Numbered from the stretch's first letter, positions 1 through 8,894 are shown. The stretch is DNA of 64,000 nt from an uncultured Bacteroidota bacterium (GCA_937928385.1 CALEZD010000098.1:1-64000); one strand, 5' to 3'. Numbers and translations: made by a program. The notes: generated from the sequence alone by a model not told the origin.

Positions 1-940
1 TGTCTCCATAAATCTTCTTCAGCCAGTACCCCATACTATAATACCCATAGTTTGCAGCTACTTTAGATTTGTTAATGTGGGCGTTGTGTGCCCAAATGAC
101 AATTTTGTCAGTGCCATAAAAATCTGTAATCCATTTTATATTCGCCGCCATACAACTATCACGGTAGTGAGGACCGGACTGGGCATTTTCAATTGCCTGA
201 ACAAGTATCGACAAGTGCTGCAAATGTGATTGGTATTCAATTTCGCCCGACGTATTTACAAATTCCATTTTATATGATTGGGCAAAGCTGTACAGATCTT
301 TTACTTGTTGCAGGATATCGGCTTTCGTAGTTTTATTTAATGAGTAAAGGTACCTTTTGGTGGAAGCTATTGAATCCAGCACTATTTTGAATTCACGATA
401 ATCTACTTGATGCTTATCAAGCTGTGCTTTTATTTTTTTTGCGGCAACCATTCCTGTTTGCATATCGAAACCAAGGAAATGGACTTTTTGTGTATCAGGT
501 TTACCCTCATTGAAAACCCGCATCCACTTGATCATATCAAGCACTTCAATTGTATTCCACGTCCAGAAATATATTCCCCTAAGAGCTTGTTGTGGATCAC
601 CAATTCCATAAAGGACATAGTCATTGATAGCCTCACATTCCGGCTGGTTTGCCTCAATTGCAAACAGCCTATAACCCATGTTTTGAACCATGTATTTTAA
701 TAAACGATGCTTCATCTGGAAGAATTCTTTCGTGCCATGAGTAGATTCCCCAAGGGCAATTACTGATTTATCTTTCAATAGGTTCTCAAGAAAGACAAGA
801 TCATTGTCAGGACCAATAGGATTGGGGGTGGTAATTGGGTAGGCATACTGTTTTATTGCACTTACAAGTTCTTTATTCTGTGCCGTTGATTGCAGTGCCA
901 ACAACGTTGTCGTAACTATAAGTATTATCAGGCGTAGCAT
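1..940 (-). CDS. Erythromycin esterase family protein, 3' end outside window
   Basis: The reading frame starts at 940 with a signal peptide (MLRLIILIVTTTLLALQSTAQ) and runs open to the window edge, so the C-terminus is missing. The start of the mature protein has the family hallmark ALGESTHGTKEFFQMK, where Glu and His are active-site residues of the EreA/EreB superfamily (PF05139). Farther on are FAIEANQPE, FLGFDMQ and, near the window edge, WAHNAHI, a second conserved His block. Known members include macrolide esterases, but most Bacteroidota homologues are secreted hydrolases of unknown substrate, and a leader peptide argues for a periplasmic job. A trxB terminator separates it from trxB, so it is probably its own unit. 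The family is clear; antibiotic resistance is not supported. Confidence 0.85.
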   Translation of the reverse strand, partial: MLRLIILIVTTTLLALQSTAQNKELVSAIKQYAYPITTPNPIGPDNDLVFLENLLKDKSVIALGESTHGTKEFFQMKHRLLKYMVQNMGYRLFAIEANQPECEAINDYVLYGIGDPQQALRGIYFWTWNTIEVLDMIKWMRVFNEGKPDTQKVHFLGFDMQTGMVAAKKIKAQLDKHQVDYREFKIVLDSIASTKRYLYSLNKTTKADILQQVKDLYSFAQSYKMEFVNTSGEIEYQSHLQHLSILVQAIENAQSGPHYRDSCMAANIKWITDFYGTDKIVIWAHNAHINKSKVAANYGYYSMGYWLKKIYGD

Positions 941-942
941 AG

Positions 943-984
943 ATTAAAAATAAAGAAAGCCCCGTGTTTTTTACACGAGGCTTG
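943..984 (-). terminator. Rho-independent terminator of trxB
   Basis: On the minus strand an 11-bp stem (AAGCCTCGTGT paired with ACACGGGGCTT, one G-U pair) at 957-983 closes an A-rich loop and is followed by a T-rich stretch. It lies 19 bases after the trxB stop and just before the next gene on the same strand. Confidence 0.85.
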
Positions 985-1002
985 AAAATAAATTACTATA
1001 AA

Positions 1003-1968
1003 CTAGGCATTTGCATGTTGCTCGGCCGCTGCATGCTCCAGCGCACCCAGGTAACGTTCCGCATCCAGTGCAGCCATGCAGCCGCTACCGGCAGCAGTTA
1101 CCGCCTGGCGGTATATTTTGTCCTGTACATCGCCGCAGGCAAATACACCTTCAATGTTGGTTTTGGAAGTGCCGGGTGTAGTTTTAAGATAACCCGCGTC
1201 GTCCATATCCAGTACGCCTTTAAACAGGTCTGAATTGGGCTTGTGGCCAATAGCAACGAAGAAAGCGCTGACTGGTATAGTGGTATCTTCGTTTGTCTGG
1301 TTGTTGGTAATGGTTACGCCTGTCACCTTTTTATCGCCCAGTACTTCCTTCGTTTCAGAGTTCCAGTATATTTTAATATTCGGCGTCTTTTTTACACGCT
1401 CCTGCATAACAACGCTGGCTCGCATTTCATCGCGGCGTACTATCATGTGTACAGCACTACAAATTTTGGATAAATACAACGCTTCTTCAGCCGCAGTATC
1501 GCCTGCACCTACTATAGCCACTTCCTGGCCTTTGAAGAAGAAACCATCACATACGGCACATGCAGAAACTCCATGCCCGTTGAGGCGCTGCTCTGATTCA
1601 ATATTCAGCCATTTGGCAGAGGCACCTGTAGCTATGATGAGTGCATCAGTTTCTATCCATTTTTCTTCGTCAATTTCTACACGGAATGGGCGTTTTGATA
1701 AATCTACTTTCGTTGCATATCCCCAGCGTATATCGGCTCCCATACGGGCTGCCTGTTTTTCAAAATCAACCATCATTTGCGGGCCCATTATACCATCGGG
1801 GTAGCCCGGGTAGTTTTCTACATCAGTAGTTATTGTAAGCTGTCCGCCCGGTTGCAGGCCCTGGTAAAGAACAGGGTTTAAGCCCGCACGTGACGCATAT
1901 ATAGCGGCAGTATAACCCGCCGGGCCGGAGCCTATAATCAAACAATGTACTTTTTCTGTTTCAGCCAT
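1003..1968 (-). CDS. trxB: Thioredoxin reductase
   Basis: A 321-residue low-molecular-weight thioredoxin-disulfide reductase, cytoplasmic, which moves electrons from NADPH through FAD to thioredoxin. An N-terminal FAD-binding GSGPAG is at residues 13-18. The redox-active pair CAVC is at 137-140, followed by the NADPH-binding GAGDTA. The C-terminal FAD motif GVFACGDVQD is also present. Length and motif order match the family. The extra C-terminal tail rich in Ala, His and Glu (about residues 308-321) is not part of the fold. It is a single gene flanked by its own terminator; the DUF4249 gene 73 bases upstream is on the same strand. Confidence 0.97.
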   Translation of the reverse strand: MAETEKVHCLIIGSGPAGYTAAIYASRAGLNPVLYQGLQPGGQLTITTDVENYPGYPDGIMGPQMMVDFEKQAARMGADIRWGYATKVDLSKRPFRVEIDEEKWIETDALIIATGASAKWLNIESEQRLNGHGVSACAVCDGFFFKGQEVAIVGAGDTAAEEALYLSKICSAVHMIVRRDEMRASVVMQERVKKTPNIKIYWNSETKEVLGDKKVTGVTITNNQTNEDTTIPVSAFFVAIGHKPNSDLFKGVLDMDDAGYLKTTPGTSKTNIEGVFACGDVQDKIYRQAVTAAGSGCMAALDAERYLGALEHAAAEQHANA

Positions 1969-2041
1969 TTTATTCTTTCAATTAGTATGCAAAAATGCGA
2001 AAAAAAATGCAGCTAAGGGTTATAGCTGTATAGATAAAAAC

Positions 2042-2980
2042 CTATTCGGCAACAATTGTATAATAGAGTGCGCCATAACCGGCCCAGACTCCCAATGCCC
2101 CGTTACTGATATTAGACTTTACCTGTATGGGTGTGGCGAAAGGGCTGCCTAAAGTGCCCAATGCATATTCGTAGGTACTCCAGAAATCATATACTCTTTT
2201 GTCGATAGCTGTCCACTTGAGCGTAACAGTATCGCCGGGATAGCATACCCCCAGTGAGTCAAAATTCCTTGTGGTGGAACGAGGCTCTCCTAATGGAAAC
2301 TCAGAGTTGAAAGCAGTGCCGTTAATGATTTCATCGTTGAATACGGAGTTAAGGGCCGAGTATGTAGGGCCGTTGTTCAGCGATGTATAATACCTGAGGT
2401 AATTGCCGGCAGTGTCCGGGTCCCTGAAATAAATACGTAAGATGCGCGAATTCTGATCGGGATTGGGGCGTGCAGGCACAGTAGTGCGTATAGAGTCAAC
2501 GGTAGTAGGTGTGGGTATCTTGGTAGTAGACTCATAAGTTTTACCATCCACAATAACCGTCAGCGTATAGTATTTTTCCAGTTCGCCAAGTATCACGGAG
2601 TCTACCGGTGGAAATACGGGGTTGGAGAAATCAATAATACTATAGTAGTAAAATTTGTTGCCGTTGACACCTGTATCCAGCGAGTATTCTTTTAACCTGA
2701 CACGTTTGTTGCCGTCACTTACATATACTTCGGCACCATGCACAGCAGTATTCTGTAGTGTTTCCAGGTCTAATTTTTCAAAATATCCTATAGACTTTGT
2801 GAGCAATACAACAGGTGGCAGGTCATTCTCAATACCACCCTCTATTACCAACGATGGCTCTCCCGTATCCAGGTTGATATTAACTTCTTTTTCGCAAGAT
2901 ACCAGGCTAATAAGGGTACCAAACAAAACAGCAATACTTATTGACAGGTAAGTATTGCTGTTAAAATATTTTTGCTGCAT
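2042..2980 (-). CDS. DUF4249 family lipoprotein
   Basis: A 312-residue predicted lipoprotein. The leader ends in a lipobox (LISLVSC, Cys at about 29), and the mature protein begins EKEVNINLDTGEPSLVIEGGIEND, broken here as the DUF4249 signature (PF14054): a Cys-anchored start followed by LVIEGGIEND and PPVVLLTKS. The family is confined to Bacteroidota and has no known biochemical role. In many genomes it sits next to TonB-dependent receptors, but no receptor is visible here. The rest of the protein is beta-rich with aromatic repeats (YYSIIDFSNPVFPP, YLRYYTSLNN). It may be co-transcribed with trxB, whose start lies 73 bases downstream. Confidence 0.82.
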   Translation of the reverse strand: MQQKYFNSNTYLSISIAVLFGTLISLVSCEKEVNINLDTGEPSLVIEGGIENDLPPVVLLTKSIGYFEKLDLETLQNTAVHGAEVYVSDGNKRVRLKEYSLDTGVNGNKFYYYSIIDFSNPVFPPVDSVILGELEKYYTLTVIVDGKTYESTTKIPTPTTVDSIRTTVPARPNPDQNSRILRIYFRDPDTAGNYLRYYTSLNNGPTYSALNSVFNDEIINGTAFNSEFPLGEPRSTTRNFDSLGVCYPGDTVTLKWTAIDKRVYDFWSTYEYALGTLGSPFATPIQVKSNISNGALGVWAGYGALYYTIVAE

Positions 2981-3042
2981 GTCCTGTTATTCTTAATATT
3001 AAGCTACGGGCTGCAATTTAATGGAAAAAACAGTGTCAGCCG

Positions 3043-3813
3043 TTAATTGCCATATACATATTCACCATCGGGTGTGTACATTACGGGCAGTATTTTATGG
3101 TTGCGCTCAAAGTAATCGTACTGGTACTTGAGATTTACCCAGAATTTCTGTTTTTCGTCTTCCATGCCGTACTCGCGTCCCAGAAAATTTAAGCCATTGC
3201 GGGTAAACCTGGTGGGGTATATATGTACCGGTATATTCACCTGGCCGCTCAGCTTTGCATTCAGGCAGGTTACGTATAATTCTTCGATGATGTTATTGGT
3301 CATGGGCAGGCAACCCACTGTAGAGCAGCCACCATGTATGTATATATCCCCGCCGGGTTTCTGTTTGTTGCTGAACAGCAAATCGGAGTAGTTGGGATAA
3401 TTGATCAACATGGACAGGTAAAAATCGCTGCGCGGATTAAAATCTTCTATGAAATAGAAGCCTTCTGGCACCTGGCGGTCGCCTTCCCAACGCTTGGGGC
3501 CCAGTATGCCTGACAGGGCACATATCCTGTAGCTTTTCACCAGTTTATACTCGTCATTACTGTTATCGCGCGCCCAAAGCTCCAGTTCGTTCTGTGCCTT
3601 GAAAGAGCGGATATAAATATCTTTTGGCGGGTAGCTTAAACCTTTATTGCGAAACATGCGCTGTATGCTGTCGTTAAATTTGGCATATGCACCGGATACC
3701 CTGTTGAATGAAAACTGGAAGTTGCGGAATGTTTTTAAATCATCCTGCGCAAACGATGGGATAGCCGCTATAAACAATAGGGGTAGTAAGATTTTGAAAA
3801 ATTTATGCAACAT
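3043..3813 (-). CDS. L,D-transpeptidase (YkuD fold, YafK/DpaA-like)
   Basis: A 256-residue exported protein with a cleavable signal peptide (about residues 1-22, ending SFAQ). The YkuD catalytic block is IHGGCSTVGCLPM at 159-171. By comparison with YafK-type enzymes the second cysteine (C168) is the likely nucleophile, with H160 upstream. The preceding stretch GPKRWEGDRQVPEGFY is typical of the same subgroup. Family members cross-link peptidoglycan through meso-diaminopimelate or, in the YafK/DpaA branch, cut lipoprotein off peptidoglycan. Which reaction this one does cannot be told from sequence. It is a single gene: the next minus-strand gene downstream starts at 2980, and a terminator lies upstream of it at 3903. 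Confidence 0.85.
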   Translation of the reverse strand: MLHKFFKILLPLLFIAAIPSFAQDDLKTFRNFQFSFNRVSGAYAKFNDSIQRMFRNKGLSYPPKDIYIRSFKAQNELELWARDNSNDEYKLVKSYRICALSGILGPKRWEGDRQVPEGFYFIEDFNPRSDFYLSMLINYPNYSDLLFSNKQKPGGDIYIHGGCSTVGCLPMTNNIIEELYVTCLNAKLSGQVNIPVHIYPTRFTRNGLNFLGREYGMEDEKQKFWVNLKYQYDYFERNHKILPVMYTPDGEYVYGN

Positions 3814-3855
3814 GTTCTCTTTCTTTCAGATGTATTCGTTCAAAAATAATAAATA

Positions 3856-3863
3856 CAAAGATA
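3856..3863 (-). promoter_or_regulatory. Putative -7 element for the L,D-transpeptidase gene
   Basis: On the minus strand the sequence reads TATCTTTG, a full match to the Bacteroidota TAnnTTTG element, 43 bases before the start codon. No good -33 TTG was found at the expected distance, so this rests on the -7 box and position only. Confidence 0.4.
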
Positions 3864-3900
3864 AATTTAATATCGCAGGATATTAGTTAAAGAAAACATG

Positions 3901-3924
3901 AAAAAAGGGCGTTAACGCCCTTTT
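3901..3924 (-). terminator. Terminator of the hmgA-hppD operon
   Basis: A perfect palindrome (arms AAAAGGGCGTT/AACGCCCTTTT, 3903-3924) ends in six T on the minus strand. It stands 21 bases after the hppD stop codon. Confidence 0.85.
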
Positions 3925-3945
3925 AACAAATTGATTTATTTAATC

Positions 3946-5073
3946 TTACAAATTGCCACGTTTGGCCTGTTCCCGCTCTATCGATTCGAACAAGGCTTTG
4001 AAGTTGCCTGCACCGAAACTCTGGGCTCCTTTTCTCTGAATAATTTCGAAGAAAAGAGTAGGCCTGTCTTGCTGAGGTTTGGTGAAAATCTGCAGCAGGT
4101 AACCTTCTTCGTCCCTGTCTACCAGTATTTTCAGCTCCTGTAGTTGCTTTACTTCCTCGTCGATAGTACCCACACGGTCCAGCAGTGTTTCGTAGTAGGC
4201 ATCGGGCGTATCAAGGAATTCTATGCCCCTCGCCCTTAGTTCTTTAACAGTAGTTAATATATCGTGTGTGGCTACAGCAATATGTTGTACACCTTCTCCC
4301 TCAAAGAAATCCAGGTATTCTTCTATCTGCGATTTCTTTTTGCCCTCAGCAGGCTCGTTGATGGGGAATTTCACATAGCCATTGCCGTTGCTCATCACCT
4401 TACTCATCAGGGCAGAGTATTCTGTAGTTATTTGCTTATCATCGAAGGTCAGGATGTTGGCAAAGCCCATTACATCTTCGTACCATTTTACAGTTTCATT
4501 CATACGCCCCCAGCCTACGTTGCCCACGCAGTGGTCTACGTACAGCAGGCCCACTTCTTTGGGGTTGTATGCACTTGTCATGGGTTGATAGCCAGGCATG
4601 AAAGCGCCATTGTAGTTTTTGCGTTCTACAAACATGTGCACGGTTTCGCCATAAGTATATATGCCGGACATGCGTACCTCACCATGTTCGTCAGTGAGTG
4701 TTATCGGCTGTGTGTGGGCTTTTGCGCCGCGTTTAGTGGTTTCTTCAAAAGCATTGTAGGCATCATCTACCCACAGGGCCAATACTTTCACACCATCGCC
4801 ATGCTTGCGCACATGTTCTGAAATGGGGTGGTCTGACTTAAGGGCAGACGTAAGCACCAGGCGTATTTTGCCCTGCTGTAATACATAAGAAGCCCTGTCG
4901 CGTACACCTGTTTCAGGGCCGGAATAAGCTATAGTCTGAAAACCGAATGCTGTTTTGTAGTAGTGGGCGGCCTGTTTGGCATTACCTACATAAAATTCTA
5001 CATAGTCCGTTCCGTTAATAGGAAGAAAGTCCTTGGCTAATGCCATCTTCTGACTTGCTGTTTGTGTATCCAT
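3946..5073 (-). CDS. hppD: 4-hydroxyphenylpyruvate dioxygenase
   Basis: A 375-residue cytosolic non-heme iron enzyme converting 4-hydroxyphenylpyruvate to homogentisate in tyrosine breakdown. It has the two-halved vicinal-oxygen-chelate fold. The three iron ligands of the family are visible: H181 (in VDHCVGNV), H264 (in VQHIAVATHD) and E343 (in LFFEIIQRKG). The C-terminal FGAGNFKALFESIE, which closes over the active site, is also present. It follows hmgA by 25 bases on the same strand, so the two consecutive pathway enzymes form an operon ended by the hairpin at 3901-3924. The intact metal triad makes an active enzyme likely. Confidence 0.97.
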   Translation of the reverse strand: MDTQTASQKMALAKDFLPINGTDYVEFYVGNAKQAAHYYKTAFGFQTIAYSGPETGVRDRASYVLQQGKIRLVLTSALKSDHPISEHVRKHGDGVKVLALWVDDAYNAFEETTKRGAKAHTQPITLTDEHGEVRMSGIYTYGETVHMFVERKNYNGAFMPGYQPMTSAYNPKEVGLLYVDHCVGNVGWGRMNETVKWYEDVMGFANILTFDDKQITTEYSALMSKVMSNGNGYVKFPINEPAEGKKKSQIEEYLDFFEGEGVQHIAVATHDILTTVKELRARGIEFLDTPDAYYETLLDRVGTIDEEVKQLQELKILVDRDEEGYLLQIFTKPQQDRPTLFFEIIQRKGAQSFGAGNFKALFESIEREQAKRGNL

Positions 5074-5098
5074 ATCTTTATTTTTATTCGTATAAATA

Positions 5099-6256
5099 TT
5101 ATTCAGCCCAGCTCATTACATAATTATCGTCTTCTATATCCTGGGCATCTTTTGTCATTTTCAGCGGATGGAAGGTATCTACCATCACCGCCAACTCCCC
5201 GGTTTCTTTGGCTCCTATGCTCTTTTCTACAGCACCGGGGTGGGGCCCATGGGGTATACCTGCCGGATGCAAAGTTATCATTCCGCGTGTTACGTGCTTA
5301 CGGCTCATGAAATCTCCGTCCACATAATACAACACCTCATCGCTGTCGATATTGCTGTGGTTGTACGGAGCAGGTATGGCATGCGGATGGTAATCGTATA
5401 AGCGTGGTACGAATGAACATATCACGAAGTTGTGTGCATCAAACGTCTGGTGGACGGGCGGTGGCTGGTGTACACGCCCGGTTATGGGTTCAAAATCGTG
5501 TATACTGAAGGCGTAAGGATATTCACAACCATCCCAGCCCACTACATCAAAAGGATGGTTTGCATACCATATAGGGTAGAGCAGCCCGCGTTTTTTGGTT
5601 TGTATCAGGAATTCACCTTTTTCGTTAAATGTCTGCAGGTCCTGCGGTTTACGTATGTCCCGCTCGCAGAAGGGGGCGTGCTCCAGCAACTGGCCGTACC
5701 TGCTCAGGTAGCGCTTGGGGAATGTAACAGGGCTGAAAGATTCTACAATAAAGAGCCTGTTGTTTTCCGTATCAAACTCAATCTGATAGATTGTGCCGCG
5801 CGGCACTACCAGGTAATCGCCGTAGCTGAATGGCAGTTGGCCATACTGGGTTTTCAATGTACCCGTACCTTCGTGTACGAATATTACTTCGTCAGCGTCG
5901 GCATTTTTATAAAAACTCTCTGTAAAGCTTCTTTGTGGTGCTGCCAGTGTTATCTGTACATCATTATTAAACAGGACTATTTTACGGCTTTTCAGGTAGT
6001 CTGCCTCAGGCTTCACGCTGAAGCCCTGGTAGCTGCGGTGTTTCAGTATATTGTCTGTAGCAGCTTTGGGTGAAACGTCCACAGGCTCCTCAGTTTTAAT
6101 AATCTGGGTAGGGGGGTGTATATGATACAACAGCGAATAGTTGGATGAGAAACCTTCGGTACTGAACAACTGCTCTGAATATAGTTTCCCTGCCTCGTCC
6201 CTGAACTGTACGTGCCTTTTATGTGGAATTTTACCTAAGCTGAAATAATGTGACAT
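5099..6256 (-). CDS. hmgA: Homogentisate 1,2-dioxygenase
   Basis: A 385-residue cupin-fold enzyme that opens the ring of homogentisate to maleylacetoacetate, the step after HppD. Family features are VVPRGTIYQIEF, the LSRYGQLLEHAPFCERDIR region, and the iron site made of His and Glu in HSNIDSDEVLYY and His in HPAGIPHGPHPG. It is shorter than the roughly 440 residues of animal and proteobacterial enzymes, as usual for the Bacteroidota form. It leads the hmgA-hppD operon. A near-consensus promoter sits just upstream (6274-6303), with a large perfect dyad next to it (6313-6340). Confidence 0.95.
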   Translation of the reverse strand: MSHYFSLGKIPHKRHVQFRDEAGKLYSEQLFSTEGFSSNYSLLYHIHPPTQIIKTEEPVDVSPKAATDNILKHRSYQGFSVKPEADYLKSRKIVLFNNDVQITLAAPQRSFTESFYKNADADEVIFVHEGTGTLKTQYGQLPFSYGDYLVVPRGTIYQIEFDTENNRLFIVESFSPVTFPKRYLSRYGQLLEHAPFCERDIRKPQDLQTFNEKGEFLIQTKKRGLLYPIWYANHPFDVVGWDGCEYPYAFSIHDFEPITGRVHQPPPVHQTFDAHNFVICSFVPRLYDYHPHAIPAPYNHSNIDSDEVLYYVDGDFMSRKHVTRGMITLHPAGIPHGPHPGAVEKSIGAKETGELAVMVDTFHPLKMTKDAQDIEDDNYVMSWAE

Positions 6257-6273
6257 GTTAACACTTTGAGCTA

Positions 6274-6303
6274 CAAATTTAAGACATTGCCCCGCGAATA
6301 CAA
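6274..6303 (-). promoter_or_regulatory. Promoter of hmgA-hppD
   Basis: Read on the minus strand this is TTG (6303-6301), a 19-base spacer, then TAAATTTG (6281-6274), matching the Bacteroidota -33/-7 pattern at the usual spacing. Transcription would start about 10-14 bases before the hmgA start codon. Confidence 0.7.
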
Positions 6304-6312
6304 TATGGTAAT

Positions 6313-6340
6313 ACTAATAATGATATAAATCATTATTAGT
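6313..6340. promoter_or_regulatory. Perfect 12-bp inverted repeat upstream of hmgA promoter
   Basis: The arms ACTAATAATGAT and ATCATTATTAGT are exact reverse complements around ATAA. The dyad begins 10 bases upstream of the hmgA -33 box and 14 bases after the DUF445 stop. It is AT-rich with no T-run on either side, which favours a protein-binding site over a terminator, but neither role is proven. Confidence 0.55.
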
Positions 6341-6354
6341 CAGGTGTATGGAGA

Positions 6355-6954
6355 TTATTGCAGCAAGGTAATAGCCACCTGCAGCAAGCCAATAATGAAA
6401 CCCACCACACCACCCAGTATCTCTACAAAGCGGAACTCTTTTTTCATGATGGCCTGGAGGATATCTTCCAGTTTGTCGGTGGAGAATGCGGCTACTTTTT
6501 CGGAAACTATTTTTTCAATATTAATCTTTTCACCCAAGCCATGTGTATAGCGGTCTATCACTTCAGGCAGAAGGACGTTGATCTCCTCCATCATGCCATC
6601 CTTTAGTTTGGTGATGGTATTGTCGCCTATGAACATAGCCACGACGGGTATCTTTTCCTTCAGCCTCACACGCAAAAAGCTGTCTATATGCGCCTCGATA
6701 GTAGGATTGAGCGCTTTGAGTTGTTCAGGGTCTTTTAGTTGAGCTGCTATTTCATCAAAGTGTATCAATTCCGTGGCTACCAGTACACCCAGCTTTTGCG
6801 CAAACTGTGCCTGCCTTTTCGGGAAAATACCCTGTATGGTAATACCCAGCACTTTCACAGGTTTCCTGGGATGGAACAGCATTTTTATGGCTATCCAGTT
6901 GGTGAAATAGCCAATGAAAGCAGATATAAACGGTATGAGTACGATTAATGTCAC
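6355..6954 (-). CDS. DUF445 family membrane protein (YheB-like)
   Basis: A 199-residue protein starting at GTG. An N-terminal membrane helix (LIVLIPFISAFIGYFTNWIA) runs into the DUF445 signature NWIAIKMLFHP, and a second hydrophobic helix closes the C-terminus (ILGGVVGFIIGLLQVAI). Between them is a long helical soluble part. Family members in Bacillus are spore-surface or membrane proteins of unknown biochemical role. It begins 5 bases after the rfbA stop, so it is read from the same transcript as rfbB-rfbA. Alternative in-frame ATG starts would remove the first helix, so GTG is preferred. Confidence 0.85.
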   Translation of the reverse strand: MTLIVLIPFISAFIGYFTNWIAIKMLFHPRKPVKVLGITIQGIFPKRQAQFAQKLGVLVATELIHFDEIAAQLKDPEQLKALNPTIEAHIDSFLRVRLKEKIPVVAMFIGDNTITKLKDGMMEEINVLLPEVIDRYTHGLGEKINIEKIVSEKVAAFSTDKLEDILQAIMKKEFRFVEILGGVVGFIIGLLQVAITLLQ

Positions 6955-6959
6955 TATTC

Positions 6960-7841
6960 TTACAAGTTAACTGAAAATTTCTCCTCAGCTATAAGTTTCA
7001 GGTAAGCACCGTAGCCGCTCTTCATATATTTCTCAGCCTGTGCCATCAGTTGTTCTTTGTTGATGTATCCTTTGCGGTAAGCTATTTCTTCTATGCAGCC
7101 TACTTTCAGGCCCTGGCGTTTTTCTATCACTTCTATAAACTGCCCGGCTTCCTGCAGAGAGTCGAAAGTACCTGTATCCAGCCATGCCGTGCCGCGGTCC
7201 AGTACACCCACTTCCAGTTTGCCTTTCTCCAGGTAGATCTTATTGACATCGGTTATTTCCAGTTCGCCACGGGGTGAGGGTTTCATGCCTTTAGCGATAG
7301 CCACTACTTCATTATCATAAAAGTAAAGCCCGGGCACGGCGAAATTTGATTTAGGCTCCTTCGGCTTCTCCTCGATGCTTTTTACTTTGAATTCGCTATC
7401 AAACTCCACCACGCCGTAACGTTCGGGGTCGCTTACCTGGTAGGCAAACACCACAGCACCTTCGGGATTGGCTTTGTTTTGTAACAGCTTGCCCATGCCA
7501 GAACCGTAGAAGATATTATCGCCCAATATCAATGCTACAGACTCTTTACCGATAAAATCTTCGCCCAATATGAAAGCCTGCGCCAGGCCGTCAGGACTCG
7601 GCTGTACCACGTATTCAAACTTACATCCTACCTGGCTGCCATCACCCAACAGTTTTTTAAACCCCGCCTGGTCTTCAGGGGTTGTGATAATCAGTATTTC
7701 ATTGATACCCGCCAACATGAGTGTGGATAGCGGATAGTATATCATTGGCTTGTCGTAAACAGGCATCAATTGTTTACTTACCGCAATAGTTAATGGGTAA
7801 AGCCGGGTGCCGGAACCGCCGGCTAAAATAATCCCCTTCAT
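6960..7841 (-). CDS. rfbA: Glucose-1-phosphate thymidylyltransferase
   Basis: A 293-residue nucleotidyltransferase making dTDP-glucose from dTTP and glucose-1-phosphate, the first step of dTDP-sugar (for example dTDP-rhamnose) synthesis. The nucleotide-binding loop LAGGSGTRLYP is at the N-terminus. VSKQLMPVYDKPMIYYPL, LGDNIFYG, EEKPKEPKSNFAVPGLYFYD and RGTAWLDTGTF follow in family order, and length is typical. It is 3 bases after rfbB and 5 before the DUF445 gene. The later genes rfbC and rfbD are not in the window, so the final sugar is unknown. Confidence 0.97.
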   Translation of the reverse strand: MKGIILAGGSGTRLYPLTIAVSKQLMPVYDKPMIYYPLSTLMLAGINEILIITTPEDQAGFKKLLGDGSQVGCKFEYVVQPSPDGLAQAFILGEDFIGKESVALILGDNIFYGSGMGKLLQNKANPEGAVVFAYQVSDPERYGVVEFDSEFKVKSIEEKPKEPKSNFAVPGLYFYDNEVVAIAKGMKPSPRGELEITDVNKIYLEKGKLEVGVLDRGTAWLDTGTFDSLQEAGQFIEVIEKRQGLKVGCIEEIAYRKGYINKEQLMAQAEKYMKSGYGAYLKLIAEEKFSVNL

Positions 7842-7844
7842 CTT

Positions 7845-8894
7845 TTATGAATATTGTTTTTGATAGTATTGTTGGTATTCGCCCGATGTTACATGATTGA
7901 GCCACTCCTCGTTATTGAGGTACCAGTCGATGGTTATGCTCAGGCCTTCTTCAAAGGTTACTGATGGCTCCCAGCCGAGTTCGTTTTTGATTTTCGTAGC
8001 ATCTATAGCGTAGCGGCGGTCGTGGCCGGGGCGGTCTTTTACATAAGTGATTAGTTTAGCTGATTCACCATCAGCACGTCCCAGTTTTTTATCCATCTGT
8101 ATGCACAACAATTTTATCAGTTCAATGTTCTGCCACTCGTTAAAGCCGCCAATATTGTATGTTTCGCCCTGCTTGCCGGTATGGTACACGGTATCTATAG
8201 CACGGGCGTGGTCTACTACATACAGCCAGTCGCGGGTGTACTTGCCATCGCCGTATACAGGCAGGGGTTTGTTATTGCGTATATTATTGATGAACAGGGG
8301 TATCAGTTTCTCCGGAAACTGGTTTTGCCCGTAATTATTAGAGCAGTTGGTAATGACGAACGGAAGCCTGTAGGTATTGCCATAGGCACGCACTATATGG
8401 TCGGACGCGGCCTTGGAAGCAGAGTAGGGCGACTGTGGGTCGTATGGGGTGGTCTCCAGGAAAAAGCCTGTGTCACCCAGCGAGCCGTATACCTCGTCAG
8501 TAGATACATGGTAGAACAATTTCCCCTCGTAATTGCCCTTCCACAATTCGCGGGCGGCATTCAGCAGGTTGGCCGTACCCATTACGTTGGTTTTTATGAA
8601 CGCATTGGGGTCGGTTATCGAGCGGTCTACATGGCTTTCTGCAGCCAGGTGTATTACTCCATCAAATTTATATTGCTGAAACAGGCTGTTCATAGCCTCA
8701 GCATCTGTAATGTCTGCTTTTACAAAACTATAGTTGGGAGCGTCCTCAATATCCTCCAGGTTCTCCAGGTTGCCCGCATAAGTAAGGGCATCGAGATTCA
8801 CAATCCTGTAATCCGGGTACTTGTTAACAAACAGTCTTACCACATGGGAACCGATGAAGCCCGCGCCTCCGGTAATGAGCAATGTCTTATTCAT
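7845..8894 (-). CDS. rfbB: dTDP-glucose 4,6-dehydratase
   Basis: A 349-residue extended short-chain dehydrogenase that turns dTDP-glucose into dTDP-4-keto-6-deoxyglucose. The NAD-binding loop TGGAGFIGSH is at the N-terminus. HLAAESHVDRSI, the VSTDEVYG segment with catalytic Thr-Asp-Glu, and the YSASKAASDH block with the catalytic Tyr and Lys are all intact, as is NCSNNYGQNQFPEKLIP. It is the first gene of rfbB-rfbA-DUF445, with a 134-base gap before the ABC ATPase block. Products probably feed surface polysaccharide or lipopolysaccharide synthesis. Confidence 0.97.
   Translation of the reverse strand: MNKTLLITGGAGFIGSHVVRLFVNKYPDYRIVNLDALTYAGNLENLEDIEDAPNYSFVKADITDAEAMNSLFQQYKFDGVIHLAAESHVDRSITDPNAFIKTNVMGTANLLNAARELWKGNYEGKLFYHVSTDEVYGSLGDTGFFLETTPYDPQSPYSASKAASDHIVRAYGNTYRLPFVITNCSNNYGQNQFPEKLIPLFINNIRNNKPLPVYGDGKYTRDWLYVVDHARAIDTVYHTGKQGETYNIGGFNEWQNIELIKLLCIQMDKKLGRADGESAKLITYVKDRPGHDRRYAIDATKIKNELGWEPSVTFEEGLSITIDWYLNNEEWLNHVTSGEYQQYYQKQYS

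Noticed and set aside
1..940. Macrolide resistance
   Set aside because: The family is broad and a signal peptide is present; resistance cannot be claimed.
1235..1804. Open frame antisense to trxB
   Set aside because: Shadow frame; no signal or family features.
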